Positions 27,833-39,599 of a DNA stretch of 64,000 bases are shown piece by piece (within the stretch, counting starts at the first letter, position 1; every line of letters begins with the position of its first letter). Source of the stretch: Conexibacter sp. CPCC 206217 (GTDB lineage: Bacteria > Actinomycetota > Thermoleophilia > Solirubrobacterales > Solirubrobacteraceae); contig NZ_JAUTDO010000004.1 in assembly GCF_030646165.1 (NCBI RefSeq), positions 506,156 to 570,155 on the forward strand, read 5' to 3'. Below the pieces are notes generated by a model. The model worked only from the letters and a program-made list of their open reading frames with translations. It ran no database searches and had not been told where the DNA came from. The position numbers and the translations under genes are program-made.

Positions 27833-28576
27833 ATGTCCGGCGGCACCGCTGAGCCCGGCCCCGCGGCTGGGACGCTCGAAGAGCCGCAGGTGCGCGCGAT
27901 GTTCGATCGCATCGCGCGCGTCTACGACCGCATGAACTCGGTCATGACGGCAGGGCTGCACCACCACTGGCGCCGCCGTGCCGTCGACCTGGCGCAGGTC
28001 GCGCCCGGCGACCGCGTCGTCGACGTCGCCTGCGGCACCGGCGACCTGTCGCTGGAGCTGGCCCGGCGCGTCGGCGCGGCCGGCAGCGTGATCGGCTGCG
28101 ACTTCTCCGAGCAGATGCTGGAGTTGGCGCGCGAGAAGGCGCAGCGCGACGCCGCGCTCGCGGCCGGCGTCAGATTCGAATGGGCCAACGCGCTCGAGCT
28201 GCCCTACGCCGACGGCGAGTTCGCCGCCGCGACGGTCGGCTTCGGCGCGCGCAACTTCTCCGACCTGGAGCGCGGCCTGAGCGAGATGCGGCGTGTCGTG
28301 CGCCCGGGCGGCAAGGTCGTCGTGCTCGAGATAACGACGCCGACGAAGCCGCCGCTGTCGACCTTCTACCGCCAGTGGTTCGACCGCATCGTGCCGGCGC
28401 TCGGCCGCTTCGCCGGCGACAGCGACGCCTACACCTACCTGCCCAGCTCGGTGCGCCGCTTCCCCGCGCCGCAGGAGCTGGCGGCGACGCTGGAGCGCGC
28501 CGGCCTCACCGACATCCGCTACGTCCTCACGGCCGGTGGGATCATCGCCATCCACGTCGGCGAGGTCCCTGCGTGA
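27833..28576 (+). CDS. menG: Demethylmenaquinone methyltransferase
   Basis: SAM-dependent C-methyltransferase of the UbiE/MenG family that finishes menaquinone. The 247-aa protein has VRAMFDRIARVYDRMN, VVDVACGTGDLSLELAR (SAM site), the family hallmark TVGFGARNFSDLERGL and the C-terminal YVLTAGGIIAIHVG. It lies 10 nt after the cytochrome b/c gene and shortly before the prenyl synthase, so quinone synthesis and use are encoded together. Confidence 0.95.
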   Translation: MSGGTAEPGPAAGTLEEPQVRAMFDRIARVYDRMNSVMTAGLHHHWRRRAVDLAQVAPGDRVVDVACGTGDLSLELARRVGAAGSVIGCDFSEQMLELAREKAQRDAALAAGVRFEWANALELPYADGEFAAATVGFGARNFSDLERGLSEMRRVVRPGGKVVVLEITTPTKPPLSTFYRQWFDRIVPALGRFAGDSDAYTYLPSSVRRFPAPQELAATLERAGLTDIRYVLTAGGIIAIHVGEVPA

Positions 28577-28625
28577 CGACGGCGCCCGCCGCGCCGACCA
28601 CGTCCGCCGCGGCGACGCCCGCCTG

Positions 28626-29603
28626 ATGGCGACCGCGGCGACCCTCGACGCCGTCGTGCGCGCTGCGGGGCCGCAGTTCGGCACGCTGATGGAGCGGGTC
28701 GAGGCGCGCCTCGCCGAGCTGGCGGGCGGCTACGGCCCGCTGCTGGCGCAGCATGCCGGCGCCACGATCGCCGCCGGCGGCAAGCGCCTGCGCCCATTGC
28801 TGGTGCTGCTGGCCGCAGGCGAGCTGGAGGCGGCGCAGAGCGGCCGCCTCGTGCGCTCAGCGGTCGCGGTGGAGCTGATCCACAGCGCCAGCCTCGTCCA
28901 CGACGACGTGCTCGACAGAGCGCCGACGCGGCGCGGGCGCCCGACCGTCTTCGCCGCTGCGGGGCGGACCGCGGCGACCGCGACCGGCGACCTGCTGTTC
29001 TCGCGCGCCTTCGCGGAGCTGGCCGGCAGCGGCGAGGCCGACGACGTGCGCGCGCTGTCGGCCGCCAGCTCGGCGCTGGCGGCCGGCGAGCTGATGCAGC
29101 GCGCCGACGCGTGGGACGTGACGGTGCCGCTCGCGCGCTACCTGGAACGGTGCGAGCTGAAGACCGGCGCCCTGTTCGAGGCCGCCTGCCGGCTCGGCGC
29201 GCTCGCGAGCGACGGGCCGGCCGATGCGCTGGCGGCCTTCGGTCGCGCGATCGGGCTCGCATTCCAGCTGCTCGACGACGTGCTCGACGTCTCCGGGCCG
29301 GTCGAGCGGACCGGCAAGGCGCGCGGAACGGATCTGCTCGACGGCACCGTGACGCTCCCGCTGATCCTGGCGCGCGAGCGCGATCCGCAGCTGGCCTCGA
29401 CGGACCTGCGCGCGCTCGACTCGGCGGCGGATGCTGAGCGGGTCTGCGACCGGATCGCCGCGACGGGAGCGCTCGCGGACGCGAAGCATCGGGCGCTGGC
29501 CGTCGTCGCGGACGCGAAGACGCGCCTGCCGCGGTCGCTGCCGCCCGCGCAGCGGACGACGCTGGAACTGGTCGCCGACGGGGTCGTCGAGCGGTACGCG
29601 TGA
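28626..29603 (+). CDS. Polyprenyl diphosphate synthase (menaquinone side chain)
   Basis: All-trans prenyl transferase that builds the isoprenoid tail, here most likely for menaquinone. The 325-aa protein has GGKRLRPLLVLLAAGE, a first Asp-rich motif SLVHDDVLDRAPTRRG and a second AFQLLDDVLDVSG, plus GTDLLDGTVTLPLIL. ATG 28626 is chosen; the frame opens upstream but overlaps menG in another frame. Chain length cannot be read reliably from the sequence. Confidence 0.92.
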   Translation: MATAATLDAVVRAAGPQFGTLMERVEARLAELAGGYGPLLAQHAGATIAAGGKRLRPLLVLLAAGELEAAQSGRLVRSAVAVELIHSASLVHDDVLDRAPTRRGRPTVFAAAGRTAATATGDLLFSRAFAELAGSGEADDVRALSAASSALAAGELMQRADAWDVTVPLARYLERCELKTGALFEAACRLGALASDGPADALAAFGRAIGLAFQLLDDVLDVSGPVERTGKARGTDLLDGTVTLPLILARERDPQLASTDLRALDSAADAERVCDRIAATGALADAKHRALAVVADAKTRLPRSLPPAQRTTLELVADGVVERYA

Positions 29604-29619
29604 GACGGGCCGCAGCCCG

Positions 29620-30036
29620 TCAGAAGTCCATCGGCCAGATCTGGTCCGCGCCGAGCGCGGCGACGAAACGGTCGATCTCGTCTTCCATGTTGGCGCGCAT
29701 CAACCGCTGAAGATCACGCACGAGCGCTTCCGTGCCACGATCGAGCTCCTCGTCGAAGCGCTCGACCAGCTCCTCGTCGAAGACGCCGCTGCCGAGCCAG
29801 TCACAGTTCGGACAGTGCAGCGTCACATCCCAATGTGACGTTCCCGCCTCCTCCCACGCGACCGGGGCGACCAGCTTGGAAGCGCAGGCGGGGCAGACGT
29901 GCAGTCCCTCGACCGTCTCTGAGGTACCGGGACCATCGATGGAATCTGGGTGCGCCGCAAAATAGAGGATCTCTATCGTCTTGCCGCTGGGGAGGACGAC
30001 GCGGCGAACGGAGCGATGGTCTGCGTGGCGGCTCAT
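29620..30036 (-). CDS. Zinc-ribbon protein of unknown function
   Basis: A 138-aa cytoplasmic protein with two CXXC knuckles, HVCPACASKL and LHCPNCDW, giving one zinc ribbon in the middle. An acidic helical C-terminus (EELVERFDEELDRG, MEDEIDRFVAAL) follows. It looks like a conserved actinobacterial hypothetical protein. ATG 30036 is preferred to upstream in-frame starts because the polar extension has no structure. It is divergent from tatA across a 107-nt gap. Confidence 0.75.
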   Translation of the reverse strand: MSRHADHRSVRRVVLPSGKTIEILYFAAHPDSIDGPGTSETVEGLHVCPACASKLVAPVAWEEAGTSHWDVTLHCPNCDWLGSGVFDEELVERFDEELDRGTEALVRDLQRLMRANMEDEIDRFVAALGADQIWPMDF

Positions 30037-30143
30037 GGTGTGACCCTTGAATCGGCTGACTGGCCACGCGACTTGAGTGCGATTTCGGTATGGCGATGAT
30101 CCCGACTCGGTACCCTTCCGTAGGATTCCATCGGAGGAACCAG

Positions 30144-30458
30144 ATGCCAAACATCGGCCCACTCGAACTCATCGTCGTTCTCGTCATCGTGCTCCTGATC
30201 TTCGGGCCGAAGCGGCTGCCCTCGCTCGGGCGCCAACTCGGCGGTGGGATGCGCGAGTTCAAGGACTCGATCACCGGCAAGGATGACGACGACGAGAAGA
30301 CCGACGCGACCGGTCGCCCCGTGATCGCGCAGACCGCGGCCGACACACCGGTCGCCGCGACCCCGGTCGAGCAGCATGCCGCCCCCGCGGCACCTGCCGC
30401 GCCTGTCACGCCGGCTCCGGCCGCATCCGCCGACGCAGCGCCTGAGCAGCGCGGCTGA
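30144..30458 (+). CDS. tatA: Sec-independent protein translocase TatA
   Basis: Pore-forming subunit of the twin-arginine translocase. It has the short N-terminal helix [20 protein letters not shown], the [14 protein letters not shown] hinge, an amphipathic helix ([11 protein letters not shown]), and a disordered Ala/Pro-rich tail; 104 aa. ATG 30144 has a clear GGAGG Shine-Dalgarno 7 nt upstream. It is followed by tatC, and the Tat-dependent Rieske protein is encoded 4 kb upstream. Confidence 0.95.
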   Translation: MPNIGPLELIVVLVIVLLIFGPKRLPSLGRQLGGGMREFKDSITGKDDDDEKTDATGRPVIAQTAADTPVAATPVEQHAAPAAPAAPVTPAPAASADAAPEQRG

Positions 30459-30480
30459 ACAGTTCCGTCAGGCGACGCCG

Positions 30481-31479
30481 ATGGCGACTGCCCTCAAGCC
30501 GATCGCGCACGACGATCGGCTGACGATCGTCGACCACCTCGACGAACTGCGCACGCGTCTGATGACGTGCGCGATCGTCTTCGTGGTCGTCTTCGTGGTC
30601 TGCTTCTGGCAGAACCACGCGCTGCTGGACTTCATCAACGTCCCCGTCAAGGAGGCGACGAAGTCGGCGCAGCAGAACAACGGCCGGCTCGGACAGGCGG
30701 CCGCCGCGCAGACGAGAGTCGGCAGCGGTCTGACGGCCGTCGGCGAGGTCGTCAGAGCGATCCAGGCCGATCCCGCGATCTCCGCTGCGACCAAGCAGGT
30801 GCTCGCCCAGCAGTACCCGAGAATCCGCGCCGCGGCCGATGCGCTGCCGAGAATCACGCCGGCGAGAGTCCCGATCACGACCGGCGTCGGCGAGCCGTTC
30901 ACCGCGACGCTCACGGTCGTCGCGTACTTCACGCTGCTGATCTCGCTGCCGCTGATCCTCTACCAGGCATACGCGTTCATCCTGCCCGCGTTCAGCCCGG
31001 ACGAGAAGAAGACCGCGCTGCCGCTGATGGCGATGGTCCCGTTCCTGTTCGTCGGGGGTGTGGCGTTCGGCTACTACCTTGTGCTGCCGCCGGCGATCAA
31101 CTTCCTGCAGAACTTCAACAACGACAACTTCGACATCCTGCTGCAGGCGAAGGACTACTACCGCTTCGCCGCGATGGCGCTGCTGTCGTGCGGCCTGATC
31201 TTCCAGATGCCGGTCGGACTGCTGGCGGTCAACCACGTCGGGATCCTCAGCGCCAAGAGACTGCGCGGGAGCTGGCGTTACGCAATTGTTGCAATCGCCG
31301 TCATAGCAGCGCTTTTGCCCGGCGTCGATCCGGTCACGACGTGCATCCTGATGGTTCCGCTGCTGTTGCTGTACGGGCTCAGTATCGTTCTCCTCACGAT
31401 CGCTGATCGACGGCGGGGGGACCGCGACGAGTTCGCGGCGCTGGAGCCGCTCGACGGCGATGAACCCGAGGGAAGCTGA
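30481..31479 (+). CDS. tatC: Sec-independent protein translocase TatC (extended first periplasmic loop)
   Basis: Receptor subunit of the Tat translocon. The 332-aa protein has the N-terminal DHLDELRTRL, six hydrophobic segments, FTATLTVVAYFTLLISLPL and YQAYAFILPAF. Between the first helix (about 30-43) and the conserved GVGEPF (135-140) lies a loop roughly 60 residues longer than in E. coli TatC, rich in Ala/Gln/Arg. Arginines there are AGA. The extra segment should be outside the membrane. The C-terminus is acidic. The TPR gene starts 3 nt after its stop. Confidence 0.94.
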   Translation: MATALKPIAHDDRLTIVDHLDELRTRLMTCAIVFVVVFVVCFWQNHALLDFINVPVKEATKSAQQNNGRLGQAAAAQTRVGSGLTAVGEVVRAIQADPAISAATKQVLAQQYPRIRAAADALPRITPARVPITTGVGEPFTATLTVVAYFTLLISLPLILYQAYAFILPAFSPDEKKTALPLMAMVPFLFVGGVAFGYYLVLPPAINFLQNFNNDNFDILLQAKDYYRFAAMALLSCGLIFQMPVGLLAVNHVGILSAKRLRGSWRYAIVAIAVIAALLPGVDPVTTCILMVPLLLLYGLSIVLLTIADRRRGDRDEFAALEPLDGDEPEGS

Positions 31480-31482
31480 GCC

Positions 31483-32184
31483 ATGCTGTTCGACCTGCAG
31501 AGCCGGCGGCGTAGAACCGTCGTCAAGATCGTCTATCTCGGCCTCGCCATCCTGATCGGCGGGGGTCTCGTCCTGTTCGGGGTGGGGACCGGCACAGGCG
31601 GTGGCGGCCTGCTCGACGTCTTCAACGGCGACTCTCAGGACACGAGCGTCCAGATCAGCAACGTGGAGAAGAGGGCACAGAGAGCGGTCAGACTCAATCC
31701 GCAGGATGCCGCCGCCTGGGCCGAGCTGGCGCGAGCGCGCTACCAGCGCGCGGGTCAGGGCGACAACTTCAACGAGACGCAGGGCACCTTCACCGCGCAG
31801 GGTCAGGGGCAGTTGCGGTCCGCCAAGCAGGCGTGGGACAGATATCTCGCGCTCAACCCGTCCAGACCGGACGCAAACGTCGCTCGCCTGATGGCGCAGG
31901 CTTTCGCCCCGACAGGCCTCAACGAGCCCGACGAGGCGGCCAAGGCGCTCGAGATCGTGACGGAGCAGGATCCCTCCAGCGCCGCTTACAGCCAACTGGC
32001 GACCTTCGCCTACCTCGCGAGCCAGATCCGCAAGGGCGACCTCGCGGCCGAGAAGGCCGTCGAGCTGGCACCCGAGGCGCAGAAGAGAGTCGTCAGAGTC
32101 CAGCTGGAAAGAACCAAGAGAGACATCGCGCAGCAGCAGGTCCAGGACGCGATCGACAGAGGCGCCATCAGAACCGACAGATGA
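31483..32184 (+). CDS. Membrane-anchored TPR-like protein
   Basis: A 233-aa protein with a cytoplasmic basic N-terminus (SRRRRTVVK), one transmembrane helix (about 15-36), a Gly-rich stretch and a helical region with TPR-like spacing (AVRLNPQDAAAWAELARARY, AKQAWDRYLALNPSRPDANV). It probably acts outside the membrane. Its tight coupling to tatC suggests an accessory role in export or quality control (inference). Arginine codons are predominantly AGA. Confidence 0.8.
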   Translation: MLFDLQSRRRRTVVKIVYLGLAILIGGGLVLFGVGTGTGGGGLLDVFNGDSQDTSVQISNVEKRAQRAVRLNPQDAAAWAELARARYQRAGQGDNFNETQGTFTAQGQGQLRSAKQAWDRYLALNPSRPDANVARLMAQAFAPTGLNEPDEAAKALEIVTEQDPSSAAYSQLATFAYLASQIRKGDLAAEKAVELAPEAQKRVVRVQLERTKRDIAQQQVQDAIDRGAIRTDR

Positions 32185-32194
32185 TGCCGGACAT

Positions 32195-32218
32195 GGGCGC
32201 CCGCCGCGACGGGCGCCC
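32195..32218 (+). terminator. Strong hairpin after the tat operon
   Basis: GGGCGCCCG (32195-32203) and CGGGCGCCC (32210-32218) form a perfect 9-bp stem with a 6-nt loop, 10 nt after the TPR gene's stop. No T-run follows, so it is probably a GC-type terminator or mRNA-stabilising hairpin. Confidence 0.6.
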
Positions 32219-32252
32219 CTGCGGGGAGCCGACGGGTTCGCCGCAAACCCTC

Positions 32253-32258
32253 TAGAAT
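32253..32258 (+). promoter_or_regulatory. -10 box of tRNA-Lys
   Basis: TAGAAT lies 32 nt before tRNA-Lys, the same hexamer as before tRNA-Ile. Confidence 0.45.
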
Positions 32259-32290
32259 CGCCCGCCGATCTGCTGTTTGCGGATCGTCTC

Positions 32291-33250
<960 letters not shown>

Positions 33251-33342
33251 CGGGGCGGTCCTCCTCGTCGGTGAACGGACTGGCTGCTTGGCCAGTCTCC
33301 TCGGAATCGGGCCGGCGTGCAACCCACTAGAGTCCCTGCCCG

Positions 33343-34128
33343 ATGGCTCTCGCGCACCTCGCCTGTCTCGACGGCGTCGTCATGCCCGCGACCGAGGCGC
33401 GCGTCCCCGCGACGGACGACGGCCTGCTGCGCGGCGACGGCGTCTTCGAGGTGATGCGCCTCTACGGTGGCCGGCCGTTCGCGCTCGCGGACCACCTCGC
33501 GCGGCTCGAGCGCTCGGCGGCGAACCTGCGCCTGCCGCTCGACGTCGACGCGATCCACACCGACGTCGCCGCGCTGCTGACCGCCGCCGGCACCGGTCCC
33601 GAGCACGGGCTCGTGCGGATCGTCGTGACGCGTGGCGGCGTGCGCCTGCTGATGACCGAATCGCTGCCCGACAACCCGTCGCAGATCCGGCTCGGGTCGG
33701 TCACCTACGCGCCGACACGCCTGCTCGACGGGATCAAGTCGCTCTCCTACGCCCCGAACATGCTCGCGACGCGGCTGGCCCGCGAGCGCGGCTTCGGCGA
33801 CGCGCTGTTGACGACGCCGCACGGCCGCGTCCTGGAGGCGCCGACCTCGACGCTCTTCTGGGTCACCGGCGGCCTGCTGCAGACGACGCCGCTGGACGAC
33901 CACGTGCTGGCCTCGATCACGCGCGCCCGCGTGATCGCCCTGACCGGCGCCGCCGAGCGGCCGATCGCGCTCGACGCGCTCAAGCGCGCCGACGAGGCGT
34001 TCCTCGCCTCGACCACGCGCGAGGTGCAGCCGGTGATCGGGATCGACGACGCCGAGCTGCCGGTCGGCGCGGTCACGCGCGACGTCGCGGCGCGGCTGCA
34101 CGAGCACATCCTCGCCGAGCTGCCGTAG
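33343..34128 (+). CDS. Class IV aminotransferase (PabC/IlvE/DAT-like)
   Basis: A 261-aa fold-type IV PLP enzyme. It has DDGLLRGDGVFEVMRLYGG, ARLERSAANLRL, the PLP-lysine region GIKSLSYAPNMLATRLA and GRVLEAPTSTLFWV. This group includes aminodeoxychorismate lyase, branched-chain and D-amino acid aminotransferases. The GIKSLSYAPN motif and size suit PabC or a D-amino acid/branched-chain enzyme, and the sequence does not decide. A TAGAGT box ends 9 nt before the ATG. It is followed 10 nt later by the epimerase gene. Confidence 0.88.
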   Translation: MALAHLACLDGVVMPATEARVPATDDGLLRGDGVFEVMRLYGGRPFALADHLARLERSAANLRLPLDVDAIHTDVAALLTAAGTGPEHGLVRIVVTRGGVRLLMTESLPDNPSQIRLGSVTYAPTRLLDGIKSLSYAPNMLATRLARERGFGDALLTTPHGRVLEAPTSTLFWVTGGLLQTTPLDDHVLASITRARVIALTGAAERPIALDALKRADEAFLASTTREVQPVIGIDDAELPVGAVTRDVAARLHEHILAELP

Positions 34129-34138
34129 CCCGCCCGTC

Positions 34139-35206
34139 ATGCGCGTCCTCACGGTGATCGGGAACCGCCCGCAGTTCATCAAGGCCTCGGCCGTCTCCTC
34201 GCGCCTGCGCGCGGTCGCGGAGGAGGTCACGGTCCACACCGGCCAGCATTACGACGCCGCGCTGTCGCAGGTCTTCTTCGACGAGCTGGAGCTGCCGCCG
34301 CCCGAGCACTTGCTCGGCATCGGCGGCGGGACCAACACGGCGCAGACGGCGCGGATGCTGGCGGCGCTCGAGCCGCTCCTGAACGACCTCGGACCCGACG
34401 CGGTGCTGGTCTACGGCGACACCAACTCGACGCTCGCGGGCGCGCTTGCGGCAGTGCAGGCGGGCGTGCCGGTCGCGCACGTGGAGGCGGGGATGCGCTC
34501 GTTCGACCGCGCGATGCCGGAGGAGGTCAACCGCGTCGTCACCGACCACCTCGCGACGCTGCTGCTGGTGCCCTCGCAGACGGCGGTCGACAACCTCACG
34601 CGCGAGTCGGTCGCCGGGACGGTCGAGCTGGTCGGCGACGTGATGGTCGACGTCGCGCAGCTGCTGCAGCCGGGCGCACGCGCGCGCACGGAGACGCTCG
34701 TCCCATACGACGTGCAGCCGGGCGGCTACCTGCTCGCGACCGCGCACCGCGCCGGCAACGTCGACGACCCGGCGCGCCTGGAGCAGCTCGTCGAGCTGCT
34801 GCTCGCGCTGCCCGTGCCGACGATCTTCCCGCTGCATCCGCGCACACGCGCGCGGCTCGACGACGCCGGTCTGCTGCAACGGGTCCAGGAGGCGCCGCTG
34901 CTGCGGCTCGCCCCGCCGCTCGGCTACCTCGACTTCACCGCGCTGCTGTGCAACGCGCAGGCGGTCGTGACGGACTCGGGCGGCGTGCAGAAGGAGGCGT
35001 ACCTCGCGGGCGTCCCGTGCGTGACGATGCGCCCGAGCACCGAGTGGGTCGAGACCGTCGAAGCCGGCTGGAACGTGCTCGTCGACCTCGACGCCGCCGA
35101 CGCGCTCGCCGCGCTGCAGCGCACCCCGCCGGCCGAGCGGCCGCAGCTGTACGGCGACGGCCGGGCCGGCCAGCGCGTCGCCGACGCGCTGCTGACGCTC
35201 GGCTGA
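34139..35206 (+). CDS. wecB: UDP-N-acetylglucosamine 2-epimerase
   Basis: Non-hydrolysing epimerase that interconverts UDP-GlcNAc and UDP-ManNAc (or a related sugar). The 355-aa protein has TVIGNRPQFIKASAVS, HTGQHYD, VYGDTNSTLAGALAA, VEAGMRSFDRAMPEEVNR, TAHRAGNVD and VTDSGGVQKEAYLAG, all family signatures. The convergent dehydrogenase gene ends 11 nt beyond its stop, so the pair probably makes a uronic-acid sugar. Confidence 0.93.
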   Translation: MRVLTVIGNRPQFIKASAVSSRLRAVAEEVTVHTGQHYDAALSQVFFDELELPPPEHLLGIGGGTNTAQTARMLAALEPLLNDLGPDAVLVYGDTNSTLAGALAAVQAGVPVAHVEAGMRSFDRAMPEEVNRVVTDHLATLLLVPSQTAVDNLTRESVAGTVELVGDVMVDVAQLLQPGARARTETLVPYDVQPGGYLLATAHRAGNVDDPARLEQLVELLLALPVPTIFPLHPRTRARLDDAGLLQRVQEAPLLRLAPPLGYLDFTALLCNAQAVVTDSGGVQKEAYLAGVPCVTMRPSTEWVETVEAGWNVLVDLDAADALAALQRTPPAERPQLYGDGRAGQRVADALLTLG

Positions 35207-35217
35207 GCGGCCCGGCG

Positions 35218-36489
35218 CTACGGCCGTCCGATGCGGCGCACGGCGACGCCGGCGCTGCGGAACGGCGCCGGGTCGAGCGCGTCGCGGCCGTCCACGAGCG
35301 CGCGCAGGCCGGGCAGCTGTGACGGCGTCAGCGCGCGGTACTCGGCGTGGTCGGCCTGTACGATCGCGCCGTCGACGGCGCCGCCGTCCCACGGCTCGAA
35401 GCCGAGCGCGCGCAGCTCGGCGTCGCTGTAGAGCGGGTCGGCCGCCAGCGGCGTCGCACCGGCCTCCCGCAGCGCGTCACGCAGCCCGAAGGCGCCCGAG
35501 AACGCCGTCTCGCGGACGCCGCCGCGATAGGCGACGCCGAGGATCAGCACCCGCAGGCCGCGCAGCTCGCCGAGTTCCTCGCGCAGCAGCCCGACGGTGT
35601 AGCCGGGCATCTCGACGTTGACGCGCCGCGCGGCGGCCGGCAGCTGCGCGTCCGCGTCGCCCTGCAGGTAGAAGTGGGGGTAGACGGGAATGCAGTGGCC
35701 GCCGACGGCGACGCCGGGGCGGTGGATGTGGCTGAACGGCTGGCTGTTGGCGGCGTCGATCACGCGCCCGACGTCGACGCCGAGCGTGTCGGCGTGGCGG
35801 GCGAACTCGTTCGCGAGCGCGATGTTGACGTCGCGGTAGGTGGTCTCCGCCAGCTTCGTCAGCTCGGCCGCCTCGGCGGAGCCCATCGGCCACACCTCCG
35901 CGCCGCCGCCGATGAAGCCGCGGTACAGCTCGACGCCACGCGCCTCGCCGGCCGCCGACAGCCCGCCGACGAGCTTCGGATAGGTGTCGAGGTCTCTGAA
36001 GACGCGACCGCTGTAGACGCGCTCGGGACTGAAGACGGTGAAGAAGTCCTGCTCGGAGCGGAGCCCGCTGCCGGCGGCGAGCGCCGGCGCGATCCGCGCG
36101 CGCGTCGTGCCGGTCGGGACGGTCGTCTCGACCGACACGGTCGTGCCCGCTCTCAGCCCGCGCGCGATGTCCGCCACGACGCTGTCGAGGATCGACCAGT
36201 CCGGTCTTGCCTGCGCGTCGACGATCAACGGCGGGACGGCGATCACGAGGTCCGGGCCGTCGGCGACGGCCGCGGTCGTGTCGGTCTGCGCGCGCAGCCG
36301 GCCGGCGCCGACGACCTGCTCCAACGCCGCCTTCAGCCCGCTCTCGCCCGGGAACGGCTCCTCGGCGCGGTTGACCAGGTCGCAGACGGCCTGGTTGACG
36401 TCGCAGCCGACGACGCGGTGGCCCGCCAGCGCGGCGTGGACGGCCAGCGGCAGGCCGATCTTGCCGAGTGCGACGACGACGACGTTCAT
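35218..36489 (-). CDS. Nucleotide-sugar dehydrogenase (UDP-ManNAc/UDP-GlcNAc type)
   Basis: NAD-dependent dehydrogenase that oxidises the C6 of a UDP-sugar to a carboxylate. The 423-aa protein starts MNVVVVALGKIGLPLAVHA (Rossmann motif), has VSVETTVPTGTT, FFTVFSPERVYSG, a lysine in ELTKLAETTYRDVNIALANE and catalytic Cys in VGGHCIPVYPHF. It overlaps the oxidoreductase gene by 4 nt. WecC, WbpA and related enzymes cannot be separated by eye. Confidence 0.92.
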   Translation of the reverse strand: MNVVVVALGKIGLPLAVHAALAGHRVVGCDVNQAVCDLVNRAEEPFPGESGLKAALEQVVGAGRLRAQTDTTAAVADGPDLVIAVPPLIVDAQARPDWSILDSVVADIARGLRAGTTVSVETTVPTGTTRARIAPALAAGSGLRSEQDFFTVFSPERVYSGRVFRDLDTYPKLVGGLSAAGEARGVELYRGFIGGGAEVWPMGSAEAAELTKLAETTYRDVNIALANEFARHADTLGVDVGRVIDAANSQPFSHIHRPGVAVGGHCIPVYPHFYLQGDADAQLPAAARRVNVEMPGYTVGLLREELGELRGLRVLILGVAYRGGVRETAFSGAFGLRDALREAGATPLAADPLYSDAELRALGFEPWDGGAVDGAIVQADHAEYRALTPSQLPGLRALVDGRDALDPAPFRSAGVAVRRIGRP

Positions 36490-37500
36490 GCCGGGATCCG
36501 CACCGTCTCGCCGCGGCGGGCGCTCTCCAGCACCGCCTCCGCCGAGCGGACCGCGGCGAGGCCCTGCGCGAGCGTCACGACCGGCGCGTCGAGGTCGCCC
36601 GCGACGAGGTCGCGGAACGCCTCCAGCTCGCTGCGGATCGGCTCGCTGCGGGCGAGCGCGTAGCGCGTCGCGTTGCCCTCGCTGACGCCGCGCAGCGCCT
36701 GCGAGCTGCTCCAGTCCGACGTGACCTTGCCGTTCTCGTAGAACGTCAGGTCGGCGGTGACGGTCTCGGCGACGAGCATCCCGCGGTCGCCCAGCACGCG
36801 CGTGCGGCGCGTCTTCGTCGGCGTCAGCCAGTCGACGATCGTGTTGAAGGGGACGTCGGAGGCGAGGCGGCCGTTGACGAGCACGAGGTCCTCGTGCGGG
36901 CGGCCGGTGCGGTGAGCCGTCTGCGCCGAGACGGTCGCGATCGGGGCGCCTGCGACCCAGCTGACGATGTCGAGGTCGTGCGTCGCGAGGTCCTTCACGA
37001 CGCCGACGTCGCGGATCCGCTCCGGGAAGGGACCGACGCGCTCGGTCGCGACGAGGAAGACGTCGCCGAGGAGGCCCTCGCCGAGCTTCTCGCGCAGCGC
37101 CAGCAGCGAGGGGTTGAAGCGCTCGACGTGGCCGACGGCCGCGGGCAGCCCGCGTCTGTGGATCGCGGCGATGATCTGCTCGGCGTCGGCGGTCGAGGCG
37201 GCGAGCGGCTTCTCGATCAGCATCCCGACGCCGGCGTCGGCGAGTGCGAGCGCTGTCGGCAGGTGCTCCTCGGTCGGCAGCGCGACGACAGCCATGTCGA
37301 GCGGGCCGCTGTCGAGCAGCTGCTCCAGCGTCGCGAACACGAGCGCGGGATCGCGCACCGCGTCGTGGCGGTCGCCCGCGGGGTCGACGGCGCCGGCGAA
37401 CGTCACGCCGGGCAGCGCCTGCAGGATCCGCGCGTGGTGGCGGCCCATCATGCCGAGGCCGAGCACGGCGGCGCGGAGGTTTGCGGTGGGGGTTCGCGTC

Positions 37501-37502
<2 letters not shown>
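36486..37502 (-). CDS. Gfo/Idh/MocA family oxidoreductase
   Basis: A 338-aa NAD(P)-dependent sugar oxidoreductase, WbpB-like in context. It has the Rossmann motif AVLGLGMMGRHHARIL, the family EKPLA motif in MLIEKPLAAS, and VKDLATHDLDIVSWV. In UDP-ManNAc3NAcA-type pathways such an enzyme makes the 3-keto sugar. ATG at 37502-37500 shares the CATG palindrome with the start of the divergent acyltransferase. A further in-frame extension to 37787 exists but lies opposite that gene and lacks similarity. Confidence 0.88.
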
Positions 37503-39599
<2,097 letters not shown>

